Part shown: positions 1-8,997 of the stretch, in pieces
How the letters are laid out: the number at the start of each line of letters is the position of its first letter
Position numbering within the stretch: the first letter of the stretch is position 1
NCBI GenBank assembly: GCA_024811115.1
Contig: JAKOGH010000383.1
Coordinates: 1 to 15,203 of the forward strand
Direction: 5' to 3'
Origin: Terana coerulea
Lineage: Eukaryota > Basidiomycota > Agaricomycetes > Polyporales > Phanerochaetaceae
Length of the DNA: 15,203 nucleotides
Notes under the pieces: generated by a model
The model's database searches: none
What the model was told of the DNA's origin: nothing
What the model saw: the letters and a program-made list of their open reading frames with translations, nothing else
Made by a program: the position numbers and the translations under genes

Positions 1-193
1 TACGGCCAAGCCTCCATCTCCAATCGTGCACAGCAGCCTGTGCTTGCTGCGGTCGTCTTGGAGCCCTAGACGTAACTTTCCGCGCAAGGTAGCCTGCCAG
101 TCGACGTTGCTGGTAATCACGACTGGAGTACTGCTCGAGGAATGTCGTACGGTCCCAGACGCAAGTGCTGGCGCATTTGAGAGATGGTCCGGG

Positions 194-514
194 TCATCGC
201 CAGCGATTCAAGAACTCGACATGGCGGAAGGGAACAAGCGGCCGGATATTATTAGCGCCCATTGTCGTGACTTGCTCTCGGCCATGATTAATGTCTCTCC
301 TGCTTTGCGTCTGACATGGTCCCATTGAGGTCCCGGCACCCTTCTCTTCCATCGCCATCATAATACAAGAGCACGAAGGATAGAAATGCATGCCATAAAC
401 GTAACGCAAGTTTCTCGGTGGTATATCCCTAGCGGAGACTGATCTCTCTCTCAGCAGGGACGGACGAGCGTGCCTGCTGCAAGTGAGCCTCGCATCCACG
501 TATCGTTCCGGCAC
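194..514 (-). other. Frame-conserved ORF segment in unit A (unknown, possibly coding)
   Basis: An open frame of 106 codons on the minus strand whose translation aligns with the frame at 3927-4316 in unit B. Shared blocks include LLRE, GM-F-PSC, IMMA-E--GA-TS, SRRD and GREQV-TMGA (dashes are variable residues). The frame is kept through several indels between the two copies, which is unusual for freely decaying DNA. No known domain is recognised. After the TMGA block the two frames diverge through a one-base shift. It may be an exon of a lost protein or chance openness in related DNA. Confidence 0.3.
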
Positions 515-1119
515 TTTGCTCCAGCAAATACACCCGCAGCTACTTGGCGTTTATACGCATGCTTGTATCCGATTAAGGTGCGTCCTCACGAGGTCGTTTC
601 CGATTTCTCAACCGAATTGAAAATCCCCTCAGGTTATACCGTCGCGTGTCTCAATGTATACTATTCCATGGAAATAAAATCCGCATATTGCATGCTTCAT
701 ATGTGTCCCTGCCGTTCAGTCGAAGAAGGGCATCATTCCCGTGGAGGCAGGCGCTTGGTCGACGCGCAATACGACCAAGACAGTTGTACCTGGCTGCCAG
801 TAGGGCTAAGAGTACTGATCCTTCTCACGCAGCAAGTTACCACTGTTCAGTGACCCAAGAGCACGGCGATGGAGACCCAGACTGGCCGACACTATATACC
901 TGCCTCTTCGCGAAGCTCTCCTGCAGTGGGCTGCCAGTCAGATGACCTGGAATGGGCCCAACATTGCCTGTGCTTACGGTTACTGTCTTCGGCTCGCGGC
1001 GCGTACTGTGATATTGAAACACGAGAGAAAAGCCAGGTAAATACGACCCGAGGCCCACTGGAGAGAAGAACACGGCTGACAATGTGTGGAAGGAGCTGGC
1101 GAATACAAGCAAATTATAT

Positions 1120-1275
1120 TGTTGCAAACTATAGAAGGACATCGAAGCTTTGGCACGAGTTAGTTTCGTCCTCGAGGGTCGTCCTCGAGAAGTACTTGTC
1201 TCAATGACCGCGTAGAGGTCCGTGCCAGGACGACCACAGGCGGCCGTCCCCCATTTCGAGAATACATTTGTAACA
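1120..1275 (-). repeat. 3' module of unit A with conserved hairpin
   Basis: This module follows the minisatellite and is shared with 3150-3320 (unit B) and 11955-12110 (unit C). Hallmarks on the minus strand are AATGTATTCTCG-like, GTGCCAGGACGACC, a GAC-CTCTTCGCGGTC-like stretch, GTACTT, then a small stem-loop with arms CTCGAGG and CCTCGAG, then GGACGAAAC and CTCGTGCCAAAGC. The stem remains pairable in all three copies despite substitutions. This suggests a structured transcript end, but that is inference. Confidence 0.7.
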
Positions 1276-1327
1276 GCCGACATGCAAGCTACCTAACTAC
1301 AGCCGCTACGGAACGATGAGGAAGGGT

Positions 1328-1835
1328 ATATGAGGAGAGCCTCAGTAAACGGTAGGTGGGTGTACATGGAGAGTCTCGACAAACAGAGGGAGGGAAGGGC
1401 GAGGAGAGCCTCCAGTAAACGGTAGGTGGGTGTACAAGGAGAGTCTGGACGAACACGGGAAGAGATGTGAGGAGAGCCTCGATAAACGGTAGGTGGGTGT
1501 ACAAGGAGAGTCTCGACCAACAGATGGAGGGGAGTGCGAGGAGAGCCTCAGTAAACGGTAGGTGGGTGTACAAAGAGAGTCTGGACGAACACGGGAGGAG
1601 ATGTGAGGAGAGCCTCGATAAACGGTAGGTGGGTGTACATGGAGAGTCTTGACAAACAGAGGGAGGGAAGGGAGAGGAGAGCCTCAATAAACGGTAGATG
1701 GGTGTACATGGAGAGTCTGAACAAACACGGGAGGAGATGTGAGAGAGCCTCGATAAACGATAGGTGGGTGTACAAGCAGAGTCTCGGCGAACAGAGGGAG
1801 GGAAGGTGAGGAGAGCCTCGATAAACGGTAGGTGG
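1328..1835 (-). repeat. 68-bp minisatellite, about 7.5 units (unit A)
   Basis: Units recur every 66-70 bp. On the plus strand each contains GAGGAGAGCCTC, then TAAACGGTAGGTGGGTGTAC, then GGAGAGTCT. The tail of the unit alternates strictly between two types: one with ACAGAGGGAGGGAAGG and one with ACACGGGAGGAGATGT. The real period is therefore a dimer of about 137 bp. The pyrimidine-rich (minus) strand has no stop codon in the unit. Because 68 is not a multiple of 3, long ORFs appear in all three minus frames; these are a composition effect and I do not call them genes. Confidence 0.95.
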
Positions 1836-1862
1836 GTATGGAAGGGGGGTGTCGCGGAGGGA

Positions 1863-1960
1863 GGAGAGCAAGCTCTGGTCTGTTCCAAGCCAGAATGGCC
1901 AGCTTATATATCTTTGGAGGCTGACCCTGCACGGGACTTGGTCGCGGTCTGTTTATTCGG
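1863..1960 (-). promoter_or_regulatory. Putative core promoter of unit A
   Basis: On the minus strand GAATAAAC (1951-1958) is followed by TATATAAG (1903-1910) and, about 30 nt downstream, CCAGAGCTTGCTCTCC (1863-1878). The same three elements with the same spacing occur at 2455-2561 and 11185-11303. TATA-to-start spacing of about 30 nt is typical for RNA polymerase II, so transcription would run leftwards into the minisatellite. The start site itself is inferred. Confidence 0.5.
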
Positions 1961-2160
1961 AATCAACAAGCATGGCCGAGGCGCTGGCCCCGATCCGATC
2001 GCTCAGCGGGAGCTTCTGCGCCCGGCGTAAGCGCTTATCCGAGTCGGCGTGCCCACAACGGGACAGCCTCCTTCTGCTGCACTTGCACATACGTATAGGA
2101 CAGCTAGTAAGAATCTGCACACTTGCCGGATGTGCTTGGGGGTCTTGGAACGAGAACTAG

Positions 2161-2454
2161 ACCACGGTCCCGGTTTGGTGAGATTGGCTTGGTTTGGCCG
2201 GATCAAACGCCACAAAGCTGATCGCGGCTAACGGCGACACATCGCCTCTCGACCAGCCGCAAGCAACAGTGCGCACGAGAGCAAAGCAAAACATAAGAAA
2301 TGAAAGACATGGGTTGGTTCAAACATGATAAATATTTGCAGTCTACACCGGTGAGAAGGTGGGAGCATGTACTCTGAGGTATGGCAGGCGCAGTGTCCAG
2401 CCGATCTTAGCGCCGAGGCCGAGCGGCTCTGATCGAGTCTAGGGCGACGATCTT
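2161..2454. other. Junction between head-to-head units A and B
   Basis: This is the centre of the inverted arrangement, containing the start of unit B. No gene is visible. It has TTTGG-rich sequence at 2172-2200 and the 18-bp sequence GATCAAACGCCACAAAGC at 2201-2218, which recurs at 10962-10979 at about the same distance upstream of the unit C promoter. The two flanking TATA boxes point away from each other, so this stretch may work as a divergent promoter region. Confidence 0.5.
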
Positions 2455-2561
2455 GTTTATTGCGAATAAACATACCACGGCTGACAGCCTCGTGACTGTC
2501 CGCCGCGCAGAGTATAAAGCTAGCCCATATGTTTTGCTGTTGGAAAGCCAGAGCTCGTCTC
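2455..2561 (+). promoter_or_regulatory. Putative core promoter of unit B
   Basis: The palindrome GTTTATTGCGAATAAAC (2455-2471, 7-bp arms around GCG) is followed by TATAAAG (2513-2519) and the start-like CCAGAGCTCGTCTC (2548-2561) about 30 nt further on. The arrangement matches units A and C although the intervening bases have diverged. It would drive transcription rightwards into the 97-bp array. Confidence 0.5.
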
Positions 2562-2599
2562 TTACCGCCGCGATACCTCCCTTCCTCCCTTCTCTCTCA

Positions 2600-3060
2600 G
2601 GGCTCGCCCTTCATCGTGGATGGCGTTGGCGGTTTAGGGGTTCGCCTTGCGTCGGGGTTCGCCTCGACGTCCGCTGTATGTCGTCCCTTCTCTCTTAGGG
2701 TTCGCCCTTCATCGAGACCGGCGGTGGTGGTCTGGGGTTCGCCCTGCGTCGGGGTTCGCCTTGACGTCCATCATTCACCAGTCGTTTCTTCTCAGGGTTC
2801 GCCCTTCGTCAACGGTGGTGTCGGCGGCCAGGGGTTCGCCCTGCGTCGGGGTTCGCCCTGGCGTCCGCTGTATGCCACTTCTTCTGTCTCAGGGTTCGCC
2901 CTTCGTTGAGGTTGGAGGTGGTGGTCTGGGGTTCGCCCTGCGTCAAGGTTCGCCTTGTCGTCCATCACTGTCTAGTATTTTCTCTCCGGGTTCGCCCTTC
3001 GTCCGTGGGGGTTTAGGGGTTCGCCCTGTGTCGGGGTTCGCCCTCGGCGTCCTGCTTTCT
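2600..3060 (+). repeat. 97-bp minisatellite built on GGGTTCGCC (unit B)
   Basis: Five higher-order units start near 2600, 2698, 2795, 2892 and 2988 (spacing 96-98 bp). Each unit contains three copies of the motif GGGTTCGCC or a close variant, giving about fifteen copies. GGGTTCGCCC can fold as a three-pair hairpin with a TTCG loop. Its core GGTTCG also resembles the start of a tRNA gene B box, but no tRNA fold is present. The array occupies the slot held by the unrelated 68-bp array in units A and C. ORFs across it are a result of repetition and are not called. Confidence 0.93.
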
Positions 3061-3149
3061 TGTCAAGGTTCCAGTGTGTGTCACTGCGGGGACGCCCCGT
3101 GTGTGGTCGTAGCCCGGTCTCTGTAGATACTCCATCTGTTGTCCTCACT

Positions 3150-3320
3150 CCAATGTATTCTCGGCGGAGGGCGGCCACTTGTCGCTGCCCTGGCACGACC
3201 TCTTCGCGGTCGCCGGGACGAGTACTCCTCGGGTCCGACCCCGAGGACGAAACTAACTTGTGCCAAGGCTCCAGTGTACTTCCATAGCTTGCAGTAATAT
3301 TGTTTTTGCTCATATTCACC
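3150..3320 (+). repeat. 3' module of unit B with conserved hairpin
   Basis: Aligns with 1120-1275 (reversed) and 11955-12110. It contains AATGTATTCTCG (3152 onward), GCGACCTCTTCGCGGTCGC-like sequence, GAGTACT, a stem with arms CCTCGGG and CCCGAGG around a six-base loop, then GGACGAAACTAACTTGTGCC. The stem arms differ in sequence from those in unit A but still pair. Confidence 0.7.
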
Positions 3321-4523
3321 AGCTCCTTTCTGCAATATCGTTAGCCGGTTCCTTCTCGAACGACTGGTAGGCTGTATTTACCTGGCTTTCCTCTTGCACT
3401 TCGACATTATGATTCCGCGCCAGGGGCCAAACGGTCATTGGAAGTCGAGGCAACGCTGGGCCCAGCAGTTCAACTGACCCATCCAGCAGCCCCCCGCACG
3501 AGAGCTTCACGAAGAGGCAAGTATCTGCGTCGGCCAGTCTGCGTCTTTATCATTGCGCTCTCAGTTCCTTGACTGGTGGCGAGTTGCTGTGAGAAAATAA
3601 TCAGTACCCTTAGCGTGATGATGGCGACAAGCGTACGTTATATCAGCGGAATGATTAGAGCTAAGTACAACCGTCTTGGATGGTCACATTACGTGTCGAC
3701 TAAGTACCTGCCGCCGCGTGGATGTTGCCCTTCTTTGACTTAACGACAAGGACAGGAAGCATGCAATTTGCGCATCTTATGCCTGTGAAATAGCATACGT
3801 TGAGGCGCGTCACGGTATAATCTGAAAATAATTTCAATTCAGCTGAGAAATAGTAACTGGCTGCGTGAAGACGCACCTTCGAGTACGCACACGCGCATAC
3901 ACTTTAATCGTCTGCACATATATCCGATGGAGCAGCAATTCGCGGATGCGAGGTACGCTCGCCCGCCGCAGCAGTCACGGTTCCTGCTCAGAGAGAAAAT
4001 CAGCCTCCGCCTGTTAGGATACACCACTGAAAGCATGCTTTACACTCACGGCATGCCTTTTAATCCCTCGTGCTTCTATATTATGATGGCGGTTGAAGGG
4101 AACGGTGCCTGGACCTCGTCGGACGAGAGCAGGAGAGATAATTATGGACGAGAGCAAGTCGTGACGATGGGCGCTAAGTGTCTCCAGTCCTGGTGCTCCC
4201 TTCCTCCATGTCGAGTTCCTGAATCGCTGGCAACGACTCCGGACCGTCTCTCAACCCACCAGCACTCGGTGCCTCCGCGACTGCACAACACTCCTAGGGT
4301 AGTGCTCTTGTCGTGATCATCAGCAACGTCGACTGGCAAGCGACCTCAGGCGACCTTACGCGCAACTGGCTACATCTAGGGCTTTAAGACGACCGCAGGA
4401 AGAACATGCTGCTACATGCTGTTTGACGTGGAGAAATAGCCGTATGGAAGACTTCTGGTGCCTGTAAGCAGTGCCTGGTTTGGGCTAGGTAGTAAGAAGG
4501 GCAGTTCTAAGCGTTTGGACCTC
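3320..4523 (+). repeat. Body of unit B
   Basis: Non-repetitive part of unit B that aligns with the reverse complement of 1-1120. The stretch 3927-4316 has an open frame sharing a conserved amino-acid pattern with 194-514 of unit A (GREQV-TMGA and IMMA blocks). No recognised domain, RNA gene or promoter was found elsewhere in it. Confidence 0.65.
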
Positions 4524-4538
4524 AGGTGCGCCAGCTAG
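4524..4538 (+). repeat. 15-bp shared terminus of unit B
   Basis: AGGTGCGCCAGCTAG is identical to 14792-14806. Upstream both places carry CTGGTTTGGG (4475-4484 and 14729-14738) and a TTGG-CTCAG-like stretch. Downstream sequences are unrelated. Interpreted as an element end. Confidence 0.5.
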
Positions 4539-5844
4539 GCTCATGCATGCTCATACATTGATACTCACGACTCTATTGCTATAGAATGGCATTGTGTACA
4601 CTTGGCCAAAGCTGTGGTGATTTGCGCTCAGTCTCGGTTGGTCCCGACGACATCACTATTCTGTGGACGGATCTGACACTGTATACGGCAATCACATCAT
4701 GCGCATTCGCAACCCAACTGGTGTTATCGTGCAGCAAATTATTGTGAGTAATACTCTGTGTCCAAAGTTTTGAGCACAGTGCGGTGCGGATTACGGAAAC
4801 TTTCAACCGGTCTGAAGCTGATGCGACCGCCACAGCCATCATGCGTTCGCCGAGGATAACAGTAGGAGGAATAATAAACCGGGGACGTCTAGCGTATCGG
4901 ATAGCTCTCAGGTTCGTGCGTGTTTTGAGAACTCGGATTCCCAGCCGACTGCTCACTCTGCGTCCTCTGTAGGTCTACATCGCTGCTTCGTCCTCCGGCC
5001 GCGTTGTTCACGTCCCGTTTCGTAATTGCATTCCGACGGTGCATCGCACAGAGAGGGCCTGATTCGCGAGACGCTGCGGCATCAGAGAAATGCAGACGTC
5101 CTTGTTCACGTTTCTCCAGGCATAGTAAGTGTTACCATGGCTTCGTATATGCGCCCGTTCTGATGCTCGAATACAGCTTCAGATTTAATGGACACTTTGA
5201 GGCTAATTCACATAAAATTATGCCACTGCATGCCTCGACGACAGGACTATGCATCAGCAGGAGTGCACGAGCTAGTTTAGCCTAGACAAGGTGAGGTTTT
5301 ATTATCCTTGCATTAACTCGTTCACTTAAGGCCTATAGTGAGCATACGGGCCGTATCGCTACCCATTTCTTCCAGCTCTTGCCAGTCCTGAATGCCCTGC
5401 TATAATTGTGGCCCTCATCGACGCCGAAAACAGCTATGTTCACCCCGTATCTGACGGGAGGACTTGCCTCGCCGGAGCTGGCTGTTGGTGGGCACTACGA
5501 TTCCCGGCGTTCCACTCAGCGTCCAGGCCGTGCAAGTGTTATCGCAGTTTCATCCTCGGCATCCTCTACATCAACCTTCGCTTACTCAAGCTGCCAGTGT
5601 GCCCTGTAGCAGGAAAGTCGCGGTGGCCCACCCGTTGAAGATGTCAGCTCCACCGTGAGTGTTATCGCAACCTTCAACAAGCCGCCGAGACAGTCGATGG
5701 CCTCACCACGCATCATGCGTCAACTTCTACTTAGTACTATGCCCCGTGGTGTTGCAGAAGTAGCCCTTAAATAATATACAACAGTGTTATCCGCAGATAC
5801 TTTGGTTCATAAGGAGTCCGGCTCGCAAGGCGGACGCGCGTGAG
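4539..5844. other. Gene-poor stretch, nothing recognised
   Basis: Only short, unrecognised open frames lie here on either strand, without splice-supported exon chains or family motifs. The phrase GTGTTATCGCA occurs near 5536 and 5660, a minor local repetition. I see no RNA gene, array or convincing promoter. Confidence 0.5.
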
Positions 5845-6014
5845 CTAATCAACAGACTATCAGACTATAGCTCAGGATGTGGGAAAGTCACTGTATATGT
5901 AGTTACCTAATCAACAGACTATCAGACTATACTGTAGAGTGCGAGCGAGTAAGTACAAGGAATGTCCGTGAAAGGCAAAGGTATACGCACGCTCAGGATG
6001 TGGGAAAGTCACTG
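5845..6014 (-). repeat. Partial direct duplication; one copy lacks an exact intron-like 59-nt segment
   Basis: Block R1 (25 bp) occurs at 5845-5869 and 5907-5931; block R2 (24 bp) occurs at 5870-5893 and 5991-6014. In the first copy R1 and R2 touch. In the second they are separated by 5932-5990, 59 nt. On the minus strand this spacer begins GTGCGT and ends CTACAG, so it has the form and size of the other introns in this window. The junction cannot be slid to another position. It may be an intron lost through an RNA intermediate, an intron gained in one copy, or a deletion that happens to match GT-AG. No encoded protein is recognised. Confidence 0.8.
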
Positions 6015-6428
6015 AGCGTGCTGGATGCGAAGTGCAGGAATATAAGGAAATGAAGGTGACTCGATACCGGGCATCGTAATTAAGGGACAAGGGACCGTAA
6101 CGAAGGCAAAAAGGGTAAACGGTGCCCGTACTAAGAGACGGAGCTAGCAGCCTTTGTGGCGCAGCCGCGGCGAGTCCATGGGCGCTTGCGCGCCGATGCG
6201 CGCACCTCGTCGTACAACTTCGACAATATACATATTGCTGTTTCGCGTCGCTGGAATACTTCATGTGTACTAGTAGTCATCAGAACAACATTTCACCATA
6301 AGCAGGCGTGGAGCAAGAGCCAACTAAACACATTCAGATTGGAACTCTTTCGAGCATCTGACCGACCGGGCAACAGAGCCGGCGTGCAACGTTGATCATA
6401 GCACTGCAGGGAATCACCGCGCATTTCG
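6015..6428. other. Downstream flank of the hydrolase gene
   Basis: This stretch follows the hydrolase stop codon on the minus strand and probably includes its 3' untranslated region. No gene is recognised. An open frame on the minus strand (5911-6264) overlaps the duplication but has no family motif. Confidence 0.4.
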
Positions 6429-7810
6429 TCACAGCGACGCCCTCGGTGCTACAACGCCCAGTGTGTTAGCACGGACCGGAATGGGATGACTAGTAAGAAC
6501 ATCGAATATGGCTTGGGCAACGCCGTCAGGGTTTTCTTGCACAGCCTGAGACCAGAGTTGTAAGTGTCCTGGCATGCTTACAATCTCACTCAGAGACAAC
6601 TCACGAGATGACCGGCAGCCTTGACAATCGAAATGGACGCCATTGCCCTTCCTTTAATCGCATCACAGATAATACCCCGCGACTTCAGGGATCTACAATT
6701 GCATGTTCGGTGACGAAAAGGAAGAGAGAGAATGTTGCTACGTACACCATTTCTGGTCGCTCTCCAAAAACGGCGTGCACCGGAACGTGGGCGCACATCA
6801 CGCTGATAAGCTCTCCTGCGAGCACATGGTCTTCGTGCGTGTAAAGTCCGGCCTCCTGAGATAGTTTGCACTTGTATGTGACGGATTCTATCCCAGCCGA
6901 GTCCTTGATCGAGTGAAACCCATGTTTCTGTGACAACGCAAGTGCAGGACAGCAGTCTCTCGGATGAATAGTACGTACCATGTAGATGTCGAAAATCCTC
7001 CGGTCCCAAGTCTTATAAGGAAACCGTTTCCTCAACCATGTACGCAGTTCCACAGTGTCGTCCCAGCGATCGCGACGCTTCAATACCCCTCCACGTTCCT
7101 TTTACCAATTTCGATTCGAGGATCAGGGCCTTCTAGCGGCGGCGGCACCATCACCGGTTCGACGAGAATCACAGCAGACACGTTGGCCAGAGTAACAGAT
7201 GCAGTCTTGAGTGCACTGGCAAGGCACCTGTACTCCGCATTAAGTGTACGCCTAAGCGAAGATAAGCAGAGCTTACCAGGCAGTGGTACTGGATGAATGC
7301 CCTATACCCACCATACGCGAGCGTCCCGCTAGCACGTCGGAATTCACGAAGTACTGCAAGAGAGCACCGTAATCTTTCACCGCTGTGATAAGAAGGAAAT
7401 GTCAACGCTTGAAATGCAACGCAATAAGCAGGCTGGAGACTCACAGACAGGTTTATTATCATTGAGCAAGCCATCGTTCAAGATGGAAGAATCCCCGTGG
7501 TTGGTGCAGTCGAGGGACCAAACCTCGTGAATGTGCACATCGCTCGAGTCGCCCGCAAGCTCAAACAGCGTCTGGATAGTGGGCTCCCACTGTTCTTTGT
7601 CTGAAGTGCCTTGTCAGTATATGCTGTACTTCTTTGAGTGCAAGACGTACGAGTGCTAGTGCAATGGGCGCACACAAGGGTGAGCCCTTCACTATTTTCT
7701 GGTGCGCTTTCGGAACTTTCTTCAGACGACCCGGGAGTGTAGCGATTCACGGAGCATTGAAGGCCGCCTAGACTCTCAGGAAGACAGAAGACATAGTTGA
7801 AACAGTGCAT
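6429..7810 (-). CDS. Alpha/beta hydrolase fold protein, seven exons, one frameshift
   Basis: Probably a fungal AB hydrolase-1 family enzyme; substrate unknown. Exons (minus strand): 7810-7651, 7600-7445, 7382-7277, 7227-6979, 6927-6746, 6692-6605, 6545-6429. The six introns are 49-62 nt with donors GTACGT, GTGAGT, GTAAGC, GTACGT, GTACGT, GTGAGT and all end in AG; the first has a perfect CTGAC branch site. Phases agree throughout except exon 4, which is one base short. Allowing for that base the product is 352 residues, the usual size. Motifs: ATG at 7810; VNRYTP (21-26); LTLVCAHCTS (43-52), where relatives usually have HG; HKEQWEP (54-60); NHGDSSILNDGLL (87-99); nucleophile elbow GIGHSSS with Ser135 (last Gly of GxSxG is Ser); LVEP (162-165); RFPYKTWD; HAVFGE; GHL with the likely catalytic His near 313; then VQENPD. 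As written, exon 4 reaches TGA at 7082-7080 after 189 residues, next to the GGGG run at 7086-7089. It may be a pseudogene or carry a sequence error. Confidence 0.85.
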
Positions 7811-8997
7811 TACAAGAGGCAAGGGTGGGTCGGAGGAGAGAAGTACGGGGTTAGGCGTGAGCCTGTCTTCGACAAAGCTTGCGGGAAACTCCGCTTTATG
7901 AGGGTTTCGGAGTTGACGTTCGCTCCTGGGCCTCGCTCAGGCTGTTCGGGTATATTTGGTCTCTTCAAGGCAGACCAGTCTCTCATGAGCCCCTGAGCTG
8001 CCGCCCGGGTATGCGGCTTCCACGTGTGATCCTTGTTCTTCATATCAGCGCTCAGCGCCGTCACGGTGTTCCTGCGACCAGAAGATGTTAAGTTACGGTA
8101 TCCGAGCCGCTTCAAGAGCTTTGGGACTGACCAATGTCCGTGACGGCACCCTCGATATCACTCCAAATGAATAAAGGCAGGTGCGTGAGCTTGAGGTCGG
8201 AGGGAGACATGCAAAGAGACAGCCACGACGTGGCTTTGTGGCGCCTCGATGCCGCAATCGCTCGGTCTCGGCAGTCTCCACCGAATCCGGGGAATGTTAG
8301 CGCTTTGGAGATAAGGTTCTCCGCTCGCTGCCACCACCGCCCACTGGTCGCCAACCTACGTGTGCTGAACATCTATCCAGCTCACCTACTTTCGACTGGC
8401 TTTATATGCGACGCTCATCGACTACGATTTACCTCCTATTATTTGGCACCGTGAAAGCAGCTCGGGTTCCATCAACGTCGGAGTGATTGTTACTGTAGAG
8501 CGGTTATATGAATGACTGTGTGGCGGGGATACGTAGAACCAGGTACGTGCAGTACCTTTTCATACTATATGGATTACACTGAGCATTTATGTAGACTACT
8601 ATACATCCGTGTCTCGCAGGAAAGACTCCTGCGAGACACGGATGCTGTGAGAGCGCACTCCCAGAAAGATACCAGCACCCACCGTGACACATACTCATAC
8701 CGGCAGAAAGATACCGGTGCTTATGGTACTACTTCACATTCCGGCCAGGATGAATCATCAGTCTCTCAAGCCCCCGAAGTGCGCCCACGGGTATCCAGAG
8801 ACGAGAGGGCGGCGAGCATGCCCGATTCTGCATGCAAGCTGTAACTCAGCGACCCCGACCCCGAGCCTTTGTAGTCCAGACTTTGATTCAAAAAGGTAGT
8901 TATCCACTATGTAAAATCCGTACAATGAGTAAAAGGGAGTGGTATGTATACAGACAATAGAGTATGGGGCTACAAGCTACGAAAGGACTGTTGGGTA
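7811..8997. other. Intergenic stretch with weak coding-like frames and a hairpin
   Basis: Minus-strand open frames at 7810-8115 (with LKRLGYRNLTSSG and RDWSALKRPNIPEQ) and 8112-8372 (with LPLFIWSDIEGAV) look somewhat protein-like, but I cannot assign a family or join them with splice sites. The ORF upstream of 7810 continues the hydrolase promoter side, so they may be chance. The interval also holds the perfect hairpin at 8604-8644 and a short direct repeat CAGAAAGATACC (near 8663 and 8704). The last 100 bases before 8998 are probably the 3' flank of the BTB gene. Confidence 0.3.
8604..8644. repeat. Perfect 18-bp inverted repeat (hairpin)
   Basis: CATCCGTGTCTCGCAGGA at 8604-8621 is followed by a five-base loop AAGAC and its exact reverse complement at 8627-8644. 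Such a perfect, short-loop hairpin is rare by chance in a window this size. It could be a template-switch scar, a remnant of a small mobile element or an RNA structure. No poly-T tract or neighbouring gene end explains it. Confidence 0.9.

Larger units (their letters stand above)
1..2160 (-). repeat. Repeat unit A (minus-strand copy, truncated by window edge)
   Basis: Reverse complement of this stretch aligns along almost its whole length with 2201-4440, and its promoter-proximal half also aligns with 10962-12110. On the minus strand the order is promoter (about 1960-1863), 68-bp minisatellite (about 1835-1328), 3' module (about 1275-1120), then a body running off the left edge. A clear anchor is an exact 18-bp match, CAGCAACGTCGACTGGCA, at 95-112 (minus) and 4321-4338 (plus). 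Divergence from unit B is substantial, roughly a quarter of aligned positions by eye (not computed), with many small indels, so this is an old duplication. No transposase or polymerase domain is seen. Its true end lies outside the window. Confidence 0.85.
2201..4538 (+). repeat. Repeat unit B (plus-strand copy, probably full length)
   Basis: Order: 18-bp start sequence (2201-2218), promoter (2455-2561), 97-bp minisatellite (about 2600-3060), 3' module (about 3150-3320), body (3320-4440) and a terminal stretch ending in AGGTGCGCCAGCTAG (4524-4538). The body aligns with the reverse complement of 1-1120. The terminal 15 bases recur at 14792-14806, with unrelated sequence after them in both places, so 4538 is my best guess for the element end. 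No target-site duplication is obvious. No ORF with a recognisable mobility domain is present, so if mobile the unit is non-autonomous or decayed. Confidence 0.75.

Noticed and set aside
1289..1888. Long minus-strand ORFs (up to 199 codons) across the 68-bp array, repeated in unit C (11203-11939)
   Set aside because: The repeat unit is stop-free on the pyrimidine-rich strand and not a multiple of three, so all three frames are open by construction. The peptides are low-complexity and shift frame from unit to unit.
2600..3060. CRISPR array
   Set aside because: The 97-bp units repeat along their whole length with no unique spacers, and the window is eukaryotic.
2600..3060. tRNA-derived repeats because of GGTTCG
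   Set aside because: Only the start of a B-box-like sequence is present; there is no A box, cloverleaf or acceptor stem.
2529..3126. ORFs over the GGGTTCGCC array as a repeat protein
   Set aside because: Openness follows from the tandem unit; overlapping frames are equally open and there is no signal peptide or family motif.
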